Positions 1 through 9,074 of a stretch of 64,000 nucleotides of DNA are shown piece by piece. The position numbers were made by a program, and so were the translations under genes. Origin of the DNA: Dokdonia sp. Dokd-P16 (GTDB lineage: Bacteria > Bacteroidota > Bacteroidia > Flavobacteriales > Flavobacteriaceae); contig NZ_CP029151.1 of NCBI RefSeq assembly GCF_003095655.1, positions 1,487,001-1,551,000 of the forward strand, written 5' to 3'. How positions within the stretch are numbered: the stretch's first letter is position 1; each line of letters starts with the position of its first letter. Below the pieces are notes generated by a model. It ran no database searches. It was not told the origin of the DNA and was given only the letters and a program-made list of their open reading frames with translations.

Positions 1-101
1 TAGGGCTAAAGGTAGGCTATAGCACAGCAAGTCACTTTATTACGGCATTCAAGAAGAAATTTGGTACTACGCCAAAGAAATATTTAATGAGCTTAGGGTA
101 A
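1..101 (+). CDS. AraC-family transcriptional regulator, C-terminal fragment
   Basis: A frame open at the left window edge ends at TAA 99-101. Its last residues include GYSTASHFITAFKKKFG followed by TPKKYLMSLG, the second helix-turn-helix and signature end of AraC/XylS regulators. Only about 32 residues are visible, so ligand domain and target are unknown. It reads toward hemH, which starts 121 bp further on behind its own -7 box. AraC genes near heme genes are common in Flavobacteriaceae, but a regulatory link is inference. Confidence 0.8.
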   Translation, partial: GLKVGYSTASHFITAFKKKFGTTPKKYLMSLG

Positions 102-110
102 AAGTTATCA

Positions 111-125
111 CGCTTTCGCGAAAGC
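111..125. repeat. Iterated palindrome copy (intergenic, after AraC stop)
   Basis: Copy of the palindrome with core TTTCGCGAAA at 114-123, starting 10 bp after the AraC stop codon. One of 24 exact core copies in the window. Confidence 0.9.
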
Positions 126-193
126 ATAAAAAAGACAATACCAGTATCATAAAGTCTTATAGATAACATGAGGATGATACGATTGATATACTG

Positions 194-201
194 TATTTTT
201 G
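194..201 (+). promoter_or_regulatory. -7 box of hemH promoter
   Basis: TATTTTTG matches the Bacteroidota -7 consensus TAnnTTTG and lies 21 bp before the hemH ATG. A -33 TTG at the usual spacing is not obvious. Confidence 0.5.
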
Positions 202-222
202 TTAAGGAAAAACTGAGAATAA

Positions 223-1263
223 ATGAACAAAGGAGTTTTAATGGTAAATCTGGGATCACCAGATAGTACAGATCCAAAAGACGTAAAAAAATATTTAGGC
301 GAGTTCTTAATGGACGAACGCGTAATTGATGTTCCTTATGCAGCACGCGCATTGCTAGTAAAAGGAATCATATTAAATACACGTCCTAAGAAGAGTGCAG
401 AGGCGTATAGTAAAATATGGTGGGATGAAGGATCACCGTTAATAGTCCTTACACAGCGGCTTCAGAAAAAAGTACAACAACATACAAAACTTCCTGTTGA
501 GATTGCGATGCGCTATGGTTCTCTATCTATCAAAGAAGGGCTTCAGAAATTGCATGATCAAGGAGTAGATGAGGTAATGTTATTACCGCTTTACCCTCAT
601 TATGCCATGGCAACTACAGAAACAATTACCGTGCTTGCAGAGGAGCTAAGAGCTGAGTTTTTCCCGAAGATGAAAATAACTGATGTAAAACCATTTTACA
701 AGGATGCAGATTACATCAAAGTATTAGGAGATTCAATTGCAGAGAGTCTTGAAGGTGTAGATTATGAGCATGTATTATTTTCATATCACGGGGTTCCTGA
801 GCGCCACATACGTAAAAGCGATGTAACAAAGGTACACTGTAAGATTGACGGATCTTGCTGTATGTCTGAGTCTGCAGCACATGAATTTTGCTATAGGCAC
901 CAGTGCTATGAAACTACCCGAATGGTAGGAGAATATCTAGGATGGGAGCCTTTAAAGTTTTCAACTAGTTTCCAGTCTCGTTTAGGTTTTGATCCATGGT
1001 TACAACCTTATACAGACCGTACTGTAGAGCGTATGGGGAAAGAAGGATTTAAGAAAATGGCCATTGCTACACCAGCATTTGTTTCAGACTGCCTTGAGAC
1101 GTTAGAAGAAATTGCGATGGAGGGTGAAGAGATTTTTCACGAAGCAGGAGGAAAGGATTTCCATACCATTCCTTGTATAAATGACCGAGATGACTGGGCT
1201 GCACTTATTGCCAAATGGGCAAATGAGTGGGCACTTGTAGAAAGTGGAAAAGCTATAGCTTAA
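223..1263 (+). CDS. hemH: Ferrochelatase
   Basis: Inserts Fe(II) into protoporphyrin IX, the last step of protoheme synthesis. The 346-residue protein begins GVLMVNLGSPDS, carries the catalytic-His motif SYHGVPERH (His189) and the C-terminal motif TPAFVSDCLETLEEI with the conserved acidic residues near 292-296. Between them is a cysteine-rich stretch (Cys206, 212, 213, 223, 228), which could hold an Fe-S cluster as in some other ferrochelatases; that is inference. ATG 223 is chosen because it restores the conserved N-terminus; ATG 241 would cut the first strand. It has its own -7 box. The preceding heme enzyme gene, hemJ, lies 5.7 kb downstream. Confidence 0.96.
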   Translation: MNKGVLMVNLGSPDSTDPKDVKKYLGEFLMDERVIDVPYAARALLVKGIILNTRPKKSAEAYSKIWWDEGSPLIVLTQRLQKKVQQHTKLPVEIAMRYGSLSIKEGLQKLHDQGVDEVMLLPLYPHYAMATTETITVLAEELRAEFFPKMKITDVKPFYKDADYIKVLGDSIAESLEGVDYEHVLFSYHGVPERHIRKSDVTKVHCKIDGSCCMSESAAHEFCYRHQCYETTRMVGEYLGWEPLKFSTSFQSRLGFDPWLQPYTDRTVERMGKEGFKKMAIATPAFVSDCLETLEEIAMEGEEIFHEAGGKDFHTIPCINDRDDWAALIAKWANEWALVESGKAIA

Positions 1264-1316
1264 TAGAAGCTATAATCATGATTTAAAGAATAGAAAGTGA
1301 ATTTTGCTTGATATAA

Positions 1317-1727
1317 TTACCCTAACGGTTGTTCTGTAAGTGGTGATTTTTCGCCAAATTTCACTTTCTTTATTTCTTTTTGAGCTTCCTCAAGGGTATT
1401 AAAAACAGTGAGTTTGTACTTTGAGAAGTTTTGCTCAAACTGTACAATTTGTTTTGTAGCAATTTTTTCTGCAACTATAAACATTGCATTTATATCTGCA
1501 TAATAAGGGCACTGTATATAAACAATAGGGTCAATTGTATAATCAATAGTCCTGTCAAATATGAATCCATATTTTAAACCGTTGTAGAAAGGGCGAGATT
1601 GCTCATGAAGAGCTATTGCTTTAGGAACATCTAGAACGATACCTTCATTCATTTTACAAATCACATAGGTTTTGTAAAACTCAATTATAGCAAAATTGAG
1701 ATCTTTTTTTTGTAGTAAATCATCCAT
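1317..1727 (-). CDS. Conserved hypothetical protein, STAS/SpoIIAA-like
   Basis: A 136-residue soluble protein with no signal peptide or membrane segment. Its length and alternating strand/helix pattern (FAIIEFYKTYVICKMNEGIV, then FIVAEKIATKQIVQFEQNF) resemble the small SpoIIAA/STAS-like proteins common in Flavobacteriaceae, but no decisive motif is visible. It is convergent with hemH (53 bp apart) and divergent from the MATE gene. Function unknown. It seems a real gene because the frame fills the gap between two well-supported genes and has normal codon use. Confidence 0.6.
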   Translation of the reverse strand: MDDLLQKKDLNFAIIEFYKTYVICKMNEGIVLDVPKAIALHEQSRPFYNGLKYGFIFDRTIDYTIDPIVYIQCPYYADINAMFIVAEKIATKQIVQFEQNFSKYKLTVFNTLEEAQKEIKKVKFGEKSPLTEQPLG

Positions 1728-1885
1728 AGTTGCACTAGTTTGGGAGGTTTCAATGTATTGAAAAACATCAGTTTAAATAGGGATATCATGTAATTTAAGC
1801 ATTATATATTTGATTAACTGATAACTACCGACTAAATAATATCTTAATTGTATCATAGCAACTAGTATTAAAACTCAAGATTAAC

Positions 1886-3268
1886 TTGGCAAATAAAAAT
1901 TCTACAGCATTAGGCACAGAGCCCATTTCAAAACTATTGGTTAAGCAAGCTGTTCCTGCATCTATAGGAATACTTGTAATGTCGCTTAATATGATTGTAG
2001 ATACCATCTTTGTAGGGAGATGGATAGGCCCTCTGGCAATTTCCGCAATTACAGTAGTCATACCCGTTACCTTTTTTATAGCAGCCATAGGGCTAGCTGT
2101 AGGCATTGGAGGAAGTTCTGTACTGTCAAGAGCACTAGGATCTGGTGATGATGATAAGGCGCTACGTGTTTTTGGTAATCAGATCACACTTACCTTTCTA
2201 GTATCTGGGCTCCTAGCAGTCTTAGGGCTTGTATTTCAAGATTCGCTCATTGAATTTTTTGGAGCAGATGACACATTTAAAGATATGGCGCTCACCTATT
2301 ATCGCATTGTACTTTATGGTATTGTGATGCTCGCAATGTGTATGATGGGTAACAATGTGATACGAGCAGAGGGTAAACCCAAATTTGCCATGTATGCCAT
2401 GATTCTTCCCGCCATAGGTAATATAGGGATGGATTACGTACTCATAAATGTACTAGGTTATGGCATGGAAGGTGCCGCCTGGGCAACTTTCATTAGTTAT
2501 GCTATATGCTTTGCATTTATCGTTTGGTTTTTCATTTTCAAGAGCGAATTAAGAATCGTAGCCGAATGTCTCAAACTTAAAAAGAAAGTTGTCTCAGAAA
2601 TCTCAGGGCTTAGCGCAGTAACCCTTGCACGCCAGGGAGTGATATCTGTGCTTACTATTTTACTTAATAATGTCCTTATCAATTATGGAGACGCCCTAGA
2701 TGTCGCAAGTTATGGGATTATAAGCAGGATGTTAATGTTTGCCCTGTTTCCCGTGATAGGAGTTACACAAGGTTTTATGCCTATTGCTAGTTATAATTAT
2801 GGCGCAGACCAATATGACAGAGTGCGAGAAACCATAAAAACATCTATCATTTACGCAGGAGGATTAGCGCTCGCCATTTTTATCATTATTATGGTGGTTC
2901 CAGATTTCTTTGTCTCGTGGTTTATAAGTGATAGCCATGCAGATGCTCAGGCCATTGCAGATAACAATATACTTATGGATCGCACACCAGATGCCTTAAG
3001 ATGGGTTTTTGCTGCCACTCCGGTAATTGTGATTCAATTAATAGGTGCTGTCTATTTTCAAGCGATTGGTAAGGCTGTTCCTGCGCTATTGCTCAGTCTT
3101 ACAAAACAAGGTTTTTTCTTAATTCCGCTTGTGTTGATATTACCTAATTACTTAGGAGTATTTGGTGTTTGGATTGCATTTCCTATCGCAGATGTACTAT
3201 CCACAGTGGTTACAGGCTATTTTTTAAGGCGTGATGTGACTAAAAATCTTACAGTAGCAAAGGAGTAG
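1886..3268 (+). CDS. MATE-family multidrug/Na+ efflux transporter
   Basis: A 460-residue inner-membrane protein with about 12 hydrophobic segments in two similar halves. The N-terminal region (PISKLLVKQAVPASIGILV, then DTIFVGRWIGPLA) is typical of the MepA/NorM-type MATE superfamily, which exports cationic drugs or metabolites in exchange for H+ or Na+. The start is TTG 1886; the first internal ATG would remove the first half of helix 1, so TTG is preferred. It stands alone, and a palindrome copy follows 11 bp after the stop. Substrate cannot be read from sequence. Confidence 0.9.
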   Translation: MANKNSTALGTEPISKLLVKQAVPASIGILVMSLNMIVDTIFVGRWIGPLAISAITVVIPVTFFIAAIGLAVGIGGSSVLSRALGSGDDDKALRVFGNQITLTFLVSGLLAVLGLVFQDSLIEFFGADDTFKDMALTYYRIVLYGIVMLAMCMMGNNVIRAEGKPKFAMYAMILPAIGNIGMDYVLINVLGYGMEGAAWATFISYAICFAFIVWFFIFKSELRIVAECLKLKKKVVSEISGLSAVTLARQGVISVLTILLNNVLINYGDALDVASYGIISRMLMFALFPVIGVTQGFMPIASYNYGADQYDRVRETIKTSIIYAGGLALAIFIIIMVVPDFFVSWFISDSHADAQAIADNNILMDRTPDALRWVFAATPVIVIQLIGAVYFQAIGKAVPALLLSLTKQGFFLIPLVLILPNYLGVFGVWIAFPIADVLSTVVTGYFLRRDVTKNLTVAKE

Positions 3269-3276
3269 AAGTACTA

Positions 3277-3289
3277 CGCTTTCGCGAAA
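3277..3289. repeat. Iterated palindrome copy (after MATE stop)
   Basis: Core TTTCGCGAAA at 3280-3289, 11 bp after the MATE stop codon; the left outer arm ACGC is kept and the right arm is degraded. Confidence 0.85.
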
Positions 3290-3318
3290 AATCGAAGCGG
3301 GCTAAGAAGCCTATTTTT

Positions 3319-3660
3319 GTCATTTCGAGCTTGCCGAGAAATCTCATAATCGTAAGCAGTTGCTGGTGAGAATTATTTATTAAAATCTTTCTGAGCATGA
3401 TGTGTGATCTCTCCTTCGTCGAGATGACGATTGCTTGTCATTTTGAACTTGTCGAGAAACCACACAACCGTGAGCAGTTGTTAATGGGGACTAATTTTTA
3501 GAATCTTTTCTGCCCATGACGTGTAATCTCTCCTTCGTCGAGATGACATTCGCTTGTCATTTCGAGCTTGACGAGAAATCACATAATTGTGAGCGGTTAC
3601 TGTTGAATGTTTATAGATTTTGTCAGCTTGAAGTGTGATTTCTTCTTTCGTCGAGATGAC
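3319..3660. repeat. Three tandem ~118-bp inverted-repeat units
   Basis: Three diverged copies start at 3319, 3437 and 3556 (periods 118 and 119 bp). Each opens with GTCATTTCGAGCTTG-type sequence leading to CGAGAAATCACA, and closes about 105 bp later with TGTGATCTCTCCTTCGTCGAGATGAC-like sequence, which is an imperfect inverted copy of the opening arm. Each unit can therefore fold into a long hairpin. The same arms recur around the GIY-YIG gene near 43 kb with a different core. The rest of the gap 3661-3822 shows no gene; an 87-codon antisense frame here is made of repeat sequence. Confidence 0.9.
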
Positions 3661-3822
3661 GATTGCTTGCTTTACTATTTCCTTTATTGAGATGATAATA
3701 ATGACGTTAATTCTATAGAGATTATAAGGTGTTTGTTTTCGCAAAAGCGTTAAAAATTCATCCTTGCTTCTTACTTCATAGAGAATTGTGTAATTTTCTT
3801 AGCTAAAACCAACACAATCCAA

Positions 3823-6800
3823 ATGAAGACAAAATTATGCTACCTATTACTGGCGGTGTGCTCAGTATTATCTTTTGATACGTTTGCACAAACACCAGAC
3901 CCCTCTACTTACGAAGCTTTAGAATATAGACTCATTGGCCCTTTCCGAGGTGGTCGAAGTGCTGCCGTTACTGGAGTACCGGGACAACCAGATCTATTTT
4001 ATATGGGAAGTACTGGTGGTGGTGTGTGGCGCACTACAGATGGTGGTAAAGAATGGGAAAATATCTCAGATGGCTATTTTGGAGGAAGTATAGGAGCTGT
4101 TGAGGTTTCAAAAAGTGACCCAAACGTTATCTACGTAGGTGGTGGAGAGAAAACTCTCAGAGGAAACGTATCTTCTGGATACGGAATCTGGAAGTCTGAA
4201 GATGCAGGAAAAACATGGATACAGTCGGGTCTTAAGGAAAGCCGTCACGTGCCTAGAATACGTGTGCACCCTACAAATTCTGATATTGTATATGCTGGTG
4301 TTTTAGGTAATATCTATAGGCCTACGCAAGAGCGCGGTGTTTATAAAAGTACAGATGGAGGGAAGACTTGGAAAAGAACATTATTTTCAAATGCAGATAG
4401 TGGAGTTGTAGATTTAATTATAGACCCAAACAACCCACGTGTCTTATATGCAACAACTTGGAATGCCCGCAGAACACCTTATAGCTTGAGTTCTGGGGGA
4501 GATGGATCTGCTGTGTGGAAAAGTACAGACAGCGGTGAGACGTGGAAAGAGATTTCTACAAACGATGGTTTTGCCGAAGGTATACTAGGGATTATGGGAA
4601 TCACAGTTTCTCCAGCAAACAGTAACCGCCTGTATGCAATGGTAGAAAACCAAGAAGAGGGTGGTTTATACACATCTACAGATGCAGGAACAACTTGGAA
4701 AAAAATAAACGATGAGCGTAAATTGCGCCAGCGTGCTTGGTATTACACGCGTCTATATGCAGATACTAAGGATGAAAATACAGTGTATGTATTAAACGTG
4801 CGTTACCATAAATCTACAGATGGAGGTAAAACTTTTAGTACGCATAACGCACCGCACGGAGATCACCACGATTTATGGATTGCTCCAGAAGATCCTAACC
4901 GCATGATTATAGGTGATGATGGTGGCGCGCAAGTGTCTTATGATGGTGGACGCTCTTGGAGTACGTATATGAATCAGCCTACGGCTCAGTTTTACCGTGT
5001 GACTACGGATAATGCTTTTCCGTACAGAATTTATGTAGCACAACAAGATAATAGTACGATACGTATCCCACACAGAACAGAAGGTGGATCTATTGGAGAG
5101 ACAGACTGGGAGAGTACAGCAGGAGGAGAGTCGGCACATATTGCGGTAGATCCAGAAAATAATGAGATTGTGTATGGAGGTAGTTACGACGGATTTCTTA
5201 CGCGTGTAAACCATGAGAAAAACACGGTGCGTAGCGTATCTGTATGGCCAGACAATCCCATGGGTCATGGTGTGGAGGATATGAAATACCGCTTCCAGTG
5301 GAATTTCCCTATCATTTTCTCAAAGCATAATCCTAACAGGTTGTACACATTCTCACAAAGCGTGCACGTAAGTGAAAATGAAGGTCAAAGTTGGGAAGTG
5401 ATAAGTGGTGATCTTACGACTAACGATCCAGAAAAAATGAAATCTTCTGGAGGGCCTATCACACAAGATAATACCTCTGTAGAGTACTACTGTACCATAT
5501 TTGCAGCAGCAGAGTCTCCTATGAAGGAAGGACTGTTATATGTAGGTAGTGACGATGGTCTCGTACACGTAACTCGTAATGGAGGGCAATCTTGGGAAAA
5601 CATAACGCCTAAAGGGATGCCAAAAAATATGATGATAAACAGCGTAGAGCCATCTGCCTTTGAAGAAGGAACAGCTTACGTGGCCGGAACACGCTACAAA
5701 CTAGGTGATTTTGCTCCTTATTTATATAAAACTACAGACTACGGAAAGTCGTGGAAAAAGATTACAAACGGTATTCCAGCAGAGCATTTTACACGTGTAG
5801 TGCGTGAAGATCCTAAGCAAAAGGGGTTATTATACGCAGGTACAGAAACAGGAATGTACATCAGTTTTGACGATGGTAAAAACTGGAAATCGTTCCAACT
5901 CAATCTGCCTATCGTTCCTATTACAGACCTTACGATTAAGGATGATAACCTCATTGTAGCAACACAAGGACGTAGCCTTTGGATTATAGATGACCTTGGG
6001 ATGTTGCATCAGTCCGCTTTCGCGAAAGCGGGAACAAACAAATTATTTAAGCCAAAACCAACCTACAGAATGGGCGGAAACGGCGGAAAATCAAGCCTTA
6101 CAGCTGGAACTAACCATCCAGGTGGTGTGATGACATATTTCAACTTGAAAGAGTTTGACACTAAGAAAGATACCGTAACGCTATCTTATATGACGATGGC
6201 GGGCGATACGCTCAAGTCATATAGCACAGGAGCTAAGAAAAAAGGTGAAAAGCTAAAAGCTAAGAAAGGTGGAAATATGTTTGCATGGAATACGAGAACA
6301 GACGGCGCAGAAAAGCTTGATAAAATGATACTATGGTGGGCAAGTCTCGATGGGCCTAAAGCAGTTCCTGGGAATTATAAGGTGTCACTTAATGTAAATG
6401 GAGAGGTGCAAACAGAAACTTTTGAAGTAGTTGCAAATCCAAATGCAGAAGCTACAGTGGCAGATATGCAAAAGCAACATGACTTTATTTCTGATGTAAA
6501 TAAATCTGTAGACAGAGCACACCAAAGCATCAAAAAGATTAAGAAAATTAATAATCAACTCAAGTCGTTTACTACGCAATACGAAGACGATGAACGCACT
6601 GCAGATTTGCGTGAGAAAGCAAAAACAATGCAGGAAGAGTTTGGTAAGATTGAGAAAGAATTATATCAAACAAAGAACCGCTCAGGACAAGATCCACTTA
6701 ACTTTCCTATTAAATTAACAAACAAACTAGGGCATTTAAACAGTCTTGTGGGTATGGGAGATTTTGGACCTACAGATCAAGATATTGCTGTAAAAAATGA

Positions 6801-6930
6801 ACTTACAGCAGCAATTAATACACAACTCGAAGCCTTTGATACCATGCTAGATGCAGAGGTAACTAAGTTTAATGACGAGTTTAATAGCTTGAAGTTAAAT
6901 TATCTTTTTGTGGAGGATGCAAGGGAGTAA
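3823..6930 (+). CDS. Secreted sortilin/VPS10-like BNR-repeat protein
   Basis: A 1035-residue protein with a Sec signal peptide ending near FDTFAQ (about residue 23). Most of it consists of BNR/Asp-box blades: repeated SxDxGxTW-type motifs such as TTDGGKEWENI, SEDAGKTW, STDGGKTWKR, STDSGETWKEI, SYDGGRSW and TTDYGKSWKKI, giving two beta-propellers like the family annotated as WD40/YVTN/BNR-like or glycosyl hydrolase in Bacteroidota. The C-terminal 250 residues hold a beta-rich segment and a charged helical region (about 880-960). A hydrolase role is not shown; binding or a periplasmic/outer-surface role is equally possible. A palindrome copy at 6018-6027 encodes AFAKA between propeller and tail. 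A strong terminator follows. Confidence 0.88.
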   Translation: MKTKLCYLLLAVCSVLSFDTFAQTPDPSTYEALEYRLIGPFRGGRSAAVTGVPGQPDLFYMGSTGGGVWRTTDGGKEWENISDGYFGGSIGAVEVSKSDPNVIYVGGGEKTLRGNVSSGYGIWKSEDAGKTWIQSGLKESRHVPRIRVHPTNSDIVYAGVLGNIYRPTQERGVYKSTDGGKTWKRTLFSNADSGVVDLIIDPNNPRVLYATTWNARRTPYSLSSGGDGSAVWKSTDSGETWKEISTNDGFAEGILGIMGITVSPANSNRLYAMVENQEEGGLYTSTDAGTTWKKINDERKLRQRAWYYTRLYADTKDENTVYVLNVRYHKSTDGGKTFSTHNAPHGDHHDLWIAPEDPNRMIIGDDGGAQVSYDGGRSWSTYMNQPTAQFYRVTTDNAFPYRIYVAQQDNSTIRIPHRTEGGSIGETDWESTAGGESAHIAVDPENNEIVYGGSYDGFLTRVNHEKNTVRSVSVWPDNPMGHGVEDMKYRFQWNFPIIFSKHNPNRLYTFSQSVHVSENEGQSWEVISGDLTTNDPEKMKSSGGPITQDNTSVEYYCTIFAAAESPMKEGLLYVGSDDGLVHVTRNGGQSWENITPKGMPKNMMINSVEPSAFEEGTAYVAGTRYKLGDFAPYLYKTTDYGKSWKKITNGIPAEHFTRVVREDPKQKGLLYAGTETGMYISFDDGKNWKSFQLNLPIVPITDLTIKDDNLIVATQGRSLWIIDDLGMLHQSAFAKAGTNKLFKPKPTYRMGGNGGKSSLTAGTNHPGGVMTYFNLKEFDTKKDTVTLSYMTMAGDTLKSYSTGAKKKGEKLKAKKGGNMFAWNTRTDGAEKLDKMILWWASLDGPKAVPGNYKVSLNVNGEVQTETFEVVANPNAEATVADMQKQHDFISDVNKSVDRAHQSIKKIKKINNQLKSFTTQYEDDERTADLREKAKTMQEEFGKIEKELYQTKNRSGQDPLNFPIKLTNKLGHLNSLVGMGDFGPTDQDIAVKNELTAAINTQLEAFDTMLDAEVTKFNDEFNSLKLNYLFVEDARE

Positions 6931-6954
6931 ATAAAGAAATTTTATTATTGGAAA

Positions 6955-6987
6955 GGCGCAGAAGAAATTCTGCGCCTTTATTGTTTT
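6955..6987 (+). terminator. Rho-independent terminator after the BNR gene
   Basis: Perfect 9-bp stem GGCGCAGAA / TTCTGCGCC with GAAA tetraloop (6955-6976), followed by TTTATTGTTTT. Confidence 0.9.
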
Positions 6988-6998
6988 AACTTGCTTCG

Positions 6999-7006
6999 TA
7001 TCTTTA
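6999..7006 (+). promoter_or_regulatory. -7 box of hemJ, nearly abutting the start codon
   Basis: TATCTTTA fits TAnnTTTG except the last base and ends 5 bp before the hemJ ATG, so a start site at the usual distance would give a leaderless or near-leaderless mRNA. A TTG lies at 6981-6983, slightly closer than the usual spacing. Confidence 0.45.
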
Positions 7007-7011
7007 CCATT

Positions 7012-7563
7012 ATGGCAGAATATTACCTTTATTTCAAATCCCTACACATCATATTTGTAGTCACCTGGTTTGCGGGACTTTTTTACATGCCGCGTCTGTT
7101 TGTATATCAAATAGAAGCTAGTGAAAAACTATCGCCAGATAAAGAAATACTTGGCAAGCAACTTGGCTTAATGGCACACCGCCTTTGGAAGATAATTACA
7201 GGACCTTCTATGGTGCTTACTGTAATTTTTGGGAGCTTGATGTTTTATATAAATCCAGGGCTTTTTAGCGCTCCGTGGATGCATATTAAACTCGCATTTA
7301 TAGTACTCCTATTTTTATATCATTGGAAAAGTTGGCGCATACATAAAAGCCTACAAGAAGGAATATTTAAATATTCTTCACGCCAAATGAGGTTATGGAA
7401 TGAGGGCGCAACACTTATCTTATTTGCAGTGGTTTTTCTAGCAGTCACAAAAAGTACTACAAACTGGATTTTTGGAATGCTAGGCCTCGTAGGTTTGGCA
7501 GTATTGTTGATGTTAGGCATAAAACTGTATAAGAAAATACAAGACAAAAACCCAAATGCTTAA
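7012..7563 (+). CDS. hemJ: Protoporphyrinogen IX oxidase HemJ
   Basis: Oxidises protoporphyrinogen IX to protoporphyrin IX, the step before ferrochelatase. A 183-residue integral membrane protein with about five hydrophobic segments; the first contains KSLHIIFVVTWFAGLFYMPR, the UPF0093/HemJ hallmark with the conserved His, and the second segment follows MAHRLWKIITGPSM. ATG 7012 (MAEYYLYFKSLH) is preferred to an upstream TTG at 6991, which lies in the promoter. The stop overlaps the ATG of the sensor kinase by one base (TAATG), implying co-translation. Confidence 0.92.
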   Translation: MAEYYLYFKSLHIIFVVTWFAGLFYMPRLFVYQIEASEKLSPDKEILGKQLGLMAHRLWKIITGPSMVLTVIFGSLMFYINPGLFSAPWMHIKLAFIVLLFLYHWKSWRIHKSLQEGIFKYSSRQMRLWNEGATLILFAVVFLAVTKSTTNWIFGMLGLVGLAVLLMLGIKLYKKIQDKNPNA

Positions 7564-9011
7564 TGCTCACTTTTAATCGTACCTCACTAGGAACAAAGAT
7601 CTTTACCTCCATGCTCACGCTGGTATTGATTGCTTTTTTAATGATAGCAGGAGTTACTTATTTTCAATACAAAGAGCAAATAAGAGATTATAATGAGGAG
7701 CGATTAGAGCGCAAGGAGTCTTCTATAAGAAAGACCATAGATTTCGTCTTAGATAATACTAGCTACGAACTCAAAACCGAAAAAATCCCATATATTTTTA
7801 AAGAAAAAATATATGAAATTGCGAGTATCCAAGGAGAGAATATCACCATGTATGATCTAGAAGGAGAACCTTTAATATCATCTACAGATCAATTGTTTGA
7901 TAGTCCGCAGCAAAAGAAATTGTGCCTTGAGACACTACAAAACTTAGAAGAATCTGAAGAAAAGAGATATGTAAATCAGCTAGATGGAGAAGTATCACAG
8001 CAGCTTTCATACTCATATATAAACGACCCAAAATATAAGCCCCTTGCCATATTAGAAATAGAGTATGAAGATAGTGAGGCATTTATCAATAAGGAGCTTC
8101 GTGAGATTTTATGGCGCCTTGTTATAGTAAATATATTGATGGTTATTACGGCTATTCTACTAGCTTATTTTCTGGCTAGATATATCACTATAACTTTAAA
8201 AACGGTAGAAGATAATATCAAAGCGACTCAACTAGATAAACGAAATGAGAAGATAGATACTACTGCTCTGCCATCTGAGCTTACTACACTAGTAAATGCT
8301 TACAATCGTATGATTGACGAGCTAGAAGGCAGTGCTGTAAAACTTGCCCAGAATGAGCGAGAGGCCGCTTGGAGAGAGATGGCAAAGCAAGTGGCACATG
8401 AGATTAAAAATCCGCTCACTCCTATGCGACTTACGGTGCAGAGTTTTGAGCGCCGCTTTGATCCAGAAGATCCAGAAGTACACGATAAAATAAAGGAATA
8501 TAGCAAGACTCTTATTCAGCAGATTGATACCATGAGTAGTATCGCGAGTGCTTTTTCAAACTTTGCAGATATGCCTGCACAGCAAAGCGAAATTCTCAAT
8601 GTGCCTAATATTGTAAAGCTTTCTGTAGATATATTTAATGAACGTTACATCTATTTTTCTAGTGAAAAGGAAGAGCTATATACAAATTTTGACCGCACGC
8701 AACTGATTCGCGTGGTTACAAATCTGGTTAAAAATGCAGTACAAGCAACTAAGACTACAGCGCATCCTAATATTATTGTAGCTGTACAAGAACTAGAAAC
8801 AGAGGCTGAGATTACTGTAACAGATAATGGAATAGGAATTTCGGCAGAGAATGAAGTAAAAATATTTGAGCCTAAATTCACAACCAAATCTAGCGGAATG
8901 GGGCTAGGGCTAGCGATGGTAAAAAATATTATGGAGACCTATAATGGAAGTATTACCTTTACTTCTCAAGAAGGAAAAGGAACTGTGTTTAAGGTTGTTT
9001 TTCCAAAATAA
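7563..9011 (+). CDS. NtrY-like membrane sensor histidine kinase
   Basis: A 482-residue kinase: TM1 about 12-35, extracytoplasmic sensor domain about 36-180, TM2 about 184-206, HAMP linker about 207-260, phospho-acceptor H-box AHEIKNPLTPM (His279), N-box NLVKNAVQAT (Asn391), G1 DNGIGI (421) and G2 GMGLGLAMV (445). The H-box wording is that of NtrY/PAS-less nitrogen-type kinases in Bacteroidota. No response regulator gene is adjacent, so it is an orphan here. It overlaps hemJ by one base and precedes an enoyl-CoA hydratase, so the operon suggests envelope or redox sensing, but the ligand is unknown. Confidence 0.9.
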   Translation: MLTFNRTSLGTKIFTSMLTLVLIAFLMIAGVTYFQYKEQIRDYNEERLERKESSIRKTIDFVLDNTSYELKTEKIPYIFKEKIYEIASIQGENITMYDLEGEPLISSTDQLFDSPQQKKLCLETLQNLEESEEKRYVNQLDGEVSQQLSYSYINDPKYKPLAILEIEYEDSEAFINKELREILWRLVIVNILMVITAILLAYFLARYITITLKTVEDNIKATQLDKRNEKIDTTALPSELTTLVNAYNRMIDELEGSAVKLAQNEREAAWREMAKQVAHEIKNPLTPMRLTVQSFERRFDPEDPEVHDKIKEYSKTLIQQIDTMSSIASAFSNFADMPAQQSEILNVPNIVKLSVDIFNERYIYFSSEKEELYTNFDRTQLIRVVTNLVKNAVQATKTTAHPNIIVAVQELETEAEITVTDNGIGISAENEVKIFEPKFTTKSSGMGLGLAMVKNIMETYNGSITFTSQEGKGTVFKVVFPK

Positions 9012-9074
9012 GAAGTTTTAAATCATGGCTATTACGGCTATATAAGAACCAATATTAAAAACAAACATAGTACT

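Noticed and set aside
3481-3744. 87-codon minus-strand frame
   Set aside because: Made of the 118-bp repeats (peptide such as ISRQARND), no homology-like features; an artefact of repeat sequence.
4873-5268. 131-codon antisense frame in the BNR gene
   Set aside because: Shadow of propeller coding sequence.
6018-6027. Palindrome as a restriction or regulator site specific to one gene
   Set aside because: Copies are spread over unrelated genes and frames, so a gene-specific operator role does not explain them.
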